Source: Verrucomicrobiota bacterium
GTDB lineage: Bacteria > Verrucomicrobiota > Verrucomicrobiia > Opitutales > Opitutaceae
Assembly (NCBI GenBank): GCA_023430825.1
Contig: JAEYYL010000402.1
Location: forward strand, 1-36,760
Length of the DNA: 36,760 nt
Direction: 5' to 3'
The notes under the pieces: model-generated
The model's input: the letters and a program-made list of their open reading frames with translations, nothing else
Told to the model about the DNA's origin: nothing
Databases searched by the model: none
Position numbers and translations under genes: made by a program
Shown here: positions 33,189-36,760 of the stretch, one piece after another
How the letters are laid out: each line of letters begins with the position of its first letter
Position numbering within the stretch: position 1 is the first letter of the stretch

Positions 33189-33920
33189 TCAGCCGCTGGC
33201 GTGGCGCTGGGCGCGCGGGGCGGAGGACATCATGCGCAGGGGCGCGAGATCCTCGGGGTAGGTGACCTTGATGTTCTGGGGTGAACCTTCGATCAACCGG
33301 ACGCGGTGCTGCGCGCGCGACATGAGCGCGATCGTGCTTTCCTCTTCCCAACCGTGTTCGGCGGCGAGGGCGTAGGCGCGGTCGAGCGCTTCGCGCAAAT
33401 ACGCGTGCGGCGTCTGCACCGAGACGACGTCGGAGCGCGGAAGGCTTTTCTGCAGTTCGCCGTCGTGCATCAGCACGAGGCTGTCGCGGACGGGCAGCGG
33501 GGTGTAAAGGGCGACGGCGCTCGAGTGCTGCACGGCGGCGAGCAGATCGCGGAACGTTTCCGGTTCGACCCAGGGGCGCGCGACCTCGTGCACGATGACG
33601 TAGCGCGTGCGGGCTTCGTCGAGGAGGCGTTTCAGCGATTCCTGGCGCGTGGCGCCGCCGGACACGCAGGTGATTTCGCAGTCGGGCGCGAGGTCGGCGC
33701 ACTGCTGGCGCGCCCAGTCGAGATCGCATTCGCGGACGCCGACGACGAGGTGACGGGCGAATGGCGCGACCAGCGCGAGCGCGTGCTGGAGCAGGGAGCC
33801 GCCTTGATATTCGAGCGTGGCCTTGGCGATGCCGCCAAGACGCGTGCCGCTGCCGGCGGCGAGGATCAGCGCGGTGACGTCACGCCGATCGCAGGAGTCG
33901 TTTGAAGCTTCGTGAGACAT
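33189..33920 (-). CDS. IspD/TarI-like cytidylyltransferase
   Basis: A 243-residue nucleotidyltransferase that activates a sugar-alcohol or methylerythritol phosphate with CTP. The N-terminal CTP loop is ALILAAGSGTRLGG (18-30), followed by VIVHEVARPWVEPETF, VVSVQTPHAYL and GSPQNIKVTYPEDL, all IspD-family hallmarks. The usual PKQ after the loop is altered (GGIAKATLEYQGG). The ATG at 33920 overlaps the 3' end of the glycerophosphotransferase-like gene by 41 bases, so the two are translationally linked. That pairing favours a TarI/TagD-like role making a CDP-polyol donor over isoprenoid synthesis, but IspD itself is not excluded. Confidence 0.8.
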   Translation of the reverse strand: MSHEASNDSCDRRDVTALILAAGSGTRLGGIAKATLEYQGGSLLQHALALVAPFARHLVVGVRECDLDWARQQCADLAPDCEITCVSGGATRQESLKRLLDEARTRYVIVHEVARPWVEPETFRDLLAAVQHSSAVALYTPLPVRDSLVLMHDGELQKSLPRSDVVSVQTPHAYLREALDRAYALAAEHGWEEESTIALMSRAQHRVRLIEGSPQNIKVTYPEDLAPLRMMSSAPRAQRHASG

Positions 33921-34968
33921 TGCGAAGGTAGGGAAGGCTGCGGTGAACGGCCCGCCCGAAGGGGCTGACCGCGAGAAGTTGCGCGTCGGAAGCGACCTCG
34001 GGTTCGAGCGCGTCGATGTGAGCGGCGAGCCGCTCGCCGGTGCGGCCGTCGAGCAGGGAGCCGAAGAGGCGTTCGCGGTAGATCGCGCGCCGCTCGGCGC
34101 CGAGCCGGGGATTGGCCAGCGCGTCGGTGAGCGCGCCGGGCAGCTCATCCGCGCTTTTGATCCGCGCGCCCATGTCGCGCCATTTCCACTCGAGCCCGGA
34201 GGGATCGTAATAGGGCGACACGGCGTGCTCAGGGTTGTCGATCAGAACAAGCGGGCGGTCGACCGCGAGATATTCGAGCTGCACGCTCGACGCGTCGGAG
34301 ACGAGCACGTCGGCGGACTTGAGCCACGGCATGATGTCTTCGCCGCGTTGTTCGAGCAGCAGCGTGTCGGCCCGGTCGCGCGCGGCGCGGCGGAGGTGCT
34401 CGCGCCAGCCGGCGAATTCGTCGCGCTCGAGGACGAGCGGGTGAGGTTTGATGACGACGAAGGTGTCGTTCCGACCGCCGTGCAGGAGGTCGGCCACGCG
34501 CGCGCCGAGCATCGGCAGCGAGGAAAGCCCGGGGTGCCAAGTGGGCGCGTAGAGGACGACTTTCTTGCCGGCGGGGATTTGGGACGGACGCGGCGCGGAG
34601 ACGAGGTTGTCCATCTGCACGTAGCCGGTGACCCAATACTCGCGGCGGGGGCGGATACCCTGGGCGATGAACTCGTCGCGCACGGCTTCGCTCGTCACGC
34701 ACACGTAATCGGCGGCGCGAAACGACCGCGCGGGCACGCCCTTGTTGGCGAGGCCGTGGCGCGTGTGGACAAAGCGCGAGAGCGGCAGATGTGCGCGGAG
34801 GTGGAGGTAAGTGAGGTCCTCGCCGGCCACGATCACGTGGGGGCGGAAGCGGGTGAGTTCACCGGTGTCCGACGTGGCGAGGCATTGGTGCCGCCCGCGC
34901 AGCGCCGCCAGCGTCGACTGGAAAATCGCCTGGTGAAAATGATGCCGATAGTAAACGCCGACTCGCAT
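33880..34968 (-). CDS. CDP-glycerol glycerophosphotransferase-like (TagF-type) protein
   Basis: A 362-residue transferase of the Glyphos_transf family, which moves polyol phosphate from CDP donors onto polymers in teichoic acids or capsules. Visible motifs are FVHTRHGLANKGVPARSF, the mid-protein VVLYAPTWHPGLSS, VVIKPHPLV, and the C-terminal LVSDASSVQLEYLAVDRPLVL. The start MRVGVYYRHHFHQAIFQS at 34968 was taken because longer frames are not protein-like. The downstream gene is an overlapping cytidylyltransferase. Upstream (159 bp) is the fifth palindrome. In a Gram-negative host a capsule or surface-glycan role is the likely meaning. Confidence 0.82.
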   Translation of the reverse strand: MRVGVYYRHHFHQAIFQSTLAALRGRHQCLATSDTGELTRFRPHVIVAGEDLTYLHLRAHLPLSRFVHTRHGLANKGVPARSFRAADYVCVTSEAVRDEFIAQGIRPRREYWVTGYVQMDNLVSAPRPSQIPAGKKVVLYAPTWHPGLSSLPMLGARVADLLHGGRNDTFVVIKPHPLVLERDEFAGWREHLRRAARDRADTLLLEQRGEDIMPWLKSADVLVSDASSVQLEYLAVDRPLVLIDNPEHAVSPYYDPSGLEWKWRDMGARIKSADELPGALTDALANPRLGAERRAIYRERLFGSLLDGRTGERLAAHIDALEPEVASDAQLLAVSPFGRAVHRSLPYLRNVSRSFKRLLRSA

Positions 34969-35035
34969 GATCGTTCGCTGGATTCGTTCGCTGGAAATGT
35001 GACGAACGTGTTTCGGACAGGTGAATTTCCAGTCG

Positions 35036-35047
35036 GTGTTACGAATG
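35036..35047 (-). promoter_or_regulatory. CATTCGTAACAC motif shared with the ABC operon leader
   Basis: The 12-mer CATTCGTAACAC on minus also occurs at 4016-4027. Both copies lie in the leader between a palindrome and the first gene, 80 and 91 bp from their palindromes. Function is unknown. Confidence 0.35.
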
Positions 35048-35127
35048 GGTGACGCCACGCTTCCCGATCGATGGATCGGGCAAACCCTGATGCGCCTGCC
35101 GCCTCTCCGACGAAGATCCAAGGGGCG

Positions 35128-35150
35128 AATGTCATACATTATATGACATT
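35128..35150 (-). promoter_or_regulatory. Palindromic operator copy 5
   Basis: Arms AATGTCAT and ATGACATT around the same seven-base centre as copy 1 (ACATTAT), giving a 23-bp palindrome with TATAAT on minus. It lies 159 bp upstream of the TagF-like gene and 13 bp past the GNAT stop. The variant core GTCATAC is shared only with copy 1, suggesting that these two are the promoter-proximal form. Confidence 0.65.
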
Positions 35151-35163
35151 CTCATCGCGACAG

Positions 35164-35613
35164 CTACGGGGAGTGTCGGAGAAGAAAGTGGGTGAGGGTA
35201 TCGCCGTAGAGCGTGAAGCCGAGGCGCAGGTAGAGATCGCGGGCGCGGGGGTTGACCTTCAAGACCTGCAGACGAACGGAGAGGTGAAGGGCGGAGGCGG
35301 AAGCGAGCACGCTCTCGACCACAGCGGAACCGAGGCCGCGGCCTTGGAAATCGGGGTGGATCTGAATGTTCGCGAGGAAGAGTTCCTGCGGTTCGCGCTC
35401 GATGTTGAGGAGGCCGGCGTCACGGCCATCGGCGACGATGATCTGGATCGTCTCGGCGCTGAAGTGCTGGCGAAAGAAACGTTCCTGCGCGAGGTCGTCC
35501 CAGGAGCCCCAGGTTTGCTCGACGTAGGGGCGCATCGTGAGGCGCTTGAGGTGCCAGAGCCACGTGTAGTCCCTCGCGGTGACAGCGCGCAGCGTGAAAG
35601 GAGAAGGAGGCAT
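35164..35613 (-). CDS. GNAT family N-acetyltransferase
   Basis: A 149-residue acetyltransferase. The acetyl-CoA loop is QIHPDFQGRGLGSAVVESVL (about 86-105), preceded by the strands FLANIQIHP and followed by LQVLKVNPRARDLYLRLGF, the classic GNAT C-terminal pattern. The substrate is unknown; it could act on an amino acid, antibiotic or protein. The ATG at 35613 directly abuts a hairpin repeat and has no Shine-Dalgarno. It lies between proB and the TagF-like gene, all on minus. Confidence 0.85.
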   Translation of the reverse strand: MPPSPFTLRAVTARDYTWLWHLKRLTMRPYVEQTWGSWDDLAQERFFRQHFSAETIQIIVADGRDAGLLNIEREPQELFLANIQIHPDFQGRGLGSAVVESVLASASALHLSVRLQVLKVNPRARDLYLRLGFTLYGDTLTHFLLRHSP

Positions 35614-35618
35614 GAGGC

Positions 35619-35643
35619 GGCCCGCCCGGAGGTCGGGCCCTAG
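35619..35643 (-). repeat. CTAGGG-led hairpin between proB and the GNAT gene
   Basis: Stem GGCCCG (35619-35624) and CGGGCC (35634-35639), loop of nine, then CTAG. On minus it reads CTAGGGCCCGACC and sits between the proB stop and the GNAT start, 5 bp before the latter. It resembles the GTAGGG-led hairpins at 7798, 13475 and 26230. Confidence 0.5.
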
Positions 35644-35677
35644 CGGCGCGGCAGCGAGAGGAGGTGCGCGTCGGAGG

Positions 35678-36760
35678 TCAGAGGAGGACGAGATCGTTGC
35701 GGTGCACGACCTCGAGGCGTTTACGCGCGGGATAGAGCGCGGCGAGGGCGTCGCCTTTTTTTCCGGCGAGCGCGGGAATCTCCTCGCTGGCGAACGCGGC
35801 CTTGCCGCGCGCGAACGTGCGTTCGTCGGGGCCGGCGATGTTGACGATGTCGCCGGCGGCGAAATCGCCGCGCGCGCCGGTGACGCCGACGGCGAGGAGG
35901 CTGCGGCCTTCGTCGCGCAGGACGGGGACGGCGCAGGCGTTGACGAAGAGGGTGCCGGCGGGGCGTTGGAAATACGCGAGCCAGCGTTTGCGCGCTTCGA
36001 GCGGCAGGCCGTGCGGCACGAAGAAGGTGCCGGGGCCGTGGCCGGCGAGAAGGCGCGCGATGATGTCGGGTTCGGCGCCGCTGGCGATGAACACGCCGCA
36101 GCCGGAACGCGTGGCGAGTTTGGCGGCGGAGATTTTCGAGATCATGCCGCCGACGGCGGTCTCGCTCGTCGTGCCACCGGCCATCGCCTCGATCTCGGGG
36201 GTGATGCGTTCGACGACGGGGACGATTTGTTTCGTGCCGCGCAGGTCGACGAGGCCGGGCGCCGTGGAGAGGATGATGAGGTGCTGCGCCTCGACGAGGC
36301 TGGCGACGAGTGCGGACAGCGTGTCGTTGTCGCCGAACTTGATTTCGGTGGCGCTGACGGTGTCGTTTTCGTTGATGACCGGGATCGTGCCGTAGTCGAC
36401 GAGCTGGCGCAGCGTGGCCTTGACGCCGAGAAAGCGCGCGCGACCGCGCAGGTCCTCGTGCGTGAGCAGCACCTGCGCGACGGTGAGGCCGTGCGGCGCG
36501 AAGCCGGCCTGCCAGTGTTGCATCAGCAGGCTCTGGCCGACCGCGGCGCAGGCTTGTTTCTTGGAGACGTCCTTCGGGCGTTTGGCGAGCTGGAGGGCGC
36601 CCATGCCGAGGCCGACGGCACCGGAGCTGACGAGGATGACCTCCGTGCCGCGGGCGCGGAGTGCGGCGACTTCGGCGCAGACGGCGGCGATGCGCGCCGT
36701 ATCAAGTTGGCCGATACCGGTGGTGAGGACGCCGGTGCCGAGTTTGACGACGAGGCGTTT
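35678..36760 (-). CDS. proB: Glutamate 5-kinase (5' end beyond the window)
   Basis: The visible 360 residues are the bulk of ProB, which phosphorylates glutamate as the first step of proline synthesis. The frame is open through the window edge: it begins KRLVVKLGTGVLTTGIGQLD, the family's start, lacking only a few residues. VILVSSGAVGLGMGAL, GTIPVINENDTVSATEIKFGDND and SKISAAKLATRSGCGVFIASG are the amino-acid-kinase motifs. The last about 90 residues are a PUA domain (AVGVTGARGDFAAGDIVNIA), as in E. coli ProB. No proA is seen on this side. Confidence 0.95.
   Translation of the reverse strand, partial: KRLVVKLGTGVLTTGIGQLDTARIAAVCAEVAALRARGTEVILVSSGAVGLGMGALQLAKRPKDVSKKQACAAVGQSLLMQHWQAGFAPHGLTVAQVLLTHEDLRGRARFLGVKATLRQLVDYGTIPVINENDTVSATEIKFGDNDTLSALVASLVEAQHLIILSTAPGLVDLRGTKQIVPVVERITPEIEAMAGGTTSETAVGGMISKISAAKLATRSGCGVFIASGAEPDIIARLLAGHGPGTFFVPHGLPLEARKRWLAYFQRPAGTLFVNACAVPVLRDEGRSLLAVGVTGARGDFAAGDIVNIAGPDERTFARGKAAFASEEIPALAGKKGDALAALYPARKRLEVVHRNDLVLL

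Overview
The window is a GC-rich chromosomal segment (by eye well over 60% GC) from a Gram-negative bacterium. It has a Tat component, MlaE/F/D-type outer-membrane lipid transport, a lipoprotein, MreBCD with PBP2, a dnaG-rpoD pair and nuoA. Gene content, the EIIA-diadenylate cyclase fusion and the many intergenic inverted repeats built from short 'words' fit Verrucomicrobiota, most likely the Opitutales/Opitutaceae. That placement is inference from recognition, not from a search. About 28 intact genes, one proB cut by the window edge and one gene fragment can be supported. No rRNA, tRNA, CRISPR array, phage or transposase gene was seen.

Layout. (1) 1-4440: a minus-strand operon encoding a NitT/TauT-like ABC transporter (binding protein, permease, ATPase) followed by a NikR-family regulator whose Cys metal ligand is Tyr. 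Upstream lie four copies of one 21-bp palindrome; a fifth copy is 31 kb away at 35128. (2) 4440-7680: a gene-poor stretch with a 93-bp duplicated fragment of the neighbouring M16 peptidase gene, then a two-gene M16 peptidase pair. (3) 7846-14146: a MASE1 hybrid histidine kinase, RecD2 helicase, a tiny VapB-like ORF and a HAD phosphatase, all on minus. (4) 14265-18637: a plus-strand Mla/MCE lipid transport operon and a small unknown gene. (5) 18762-23296: minus-strand mreB-mreC-mreD-PBP2, the rod-shape and wall-elongation cluster. (6) 23475-28124: a Kef-like antiporter (plus), then tatA and rpoD (minus). (7) 28149-33167: dnaG (upstream of rpoD), a secreted DUF362-like protein, a lone nuoA, and an EIIA-Ntr/diadenylate cyclase fusion. 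(8) 33189-36760: an IspD/TarI-like cytidylyltransferase overlapping a TagF-like glycerophosphotransferase, a GNAT acetyltransferase and proB (partial).

The strongest leads for new biology are: the palindrome array linked to the variant NikR and its ABC transporter, with a second site in front of the TagF/IspD pair; the phosphotransferase-fused c-di-AMP synthase with an altered RHR motif, in the same window as an antiporter bearing two putative nucleotide-binding RCK_C domains; and a layer of short repeats that fills nearly every intergenic gap. Those repeats also occur in frame inside recD2 and dnaG and form the signal peptide of one M16 gene. A related set of GTAGG-led hairpins sits at the 3' ends of several genes.
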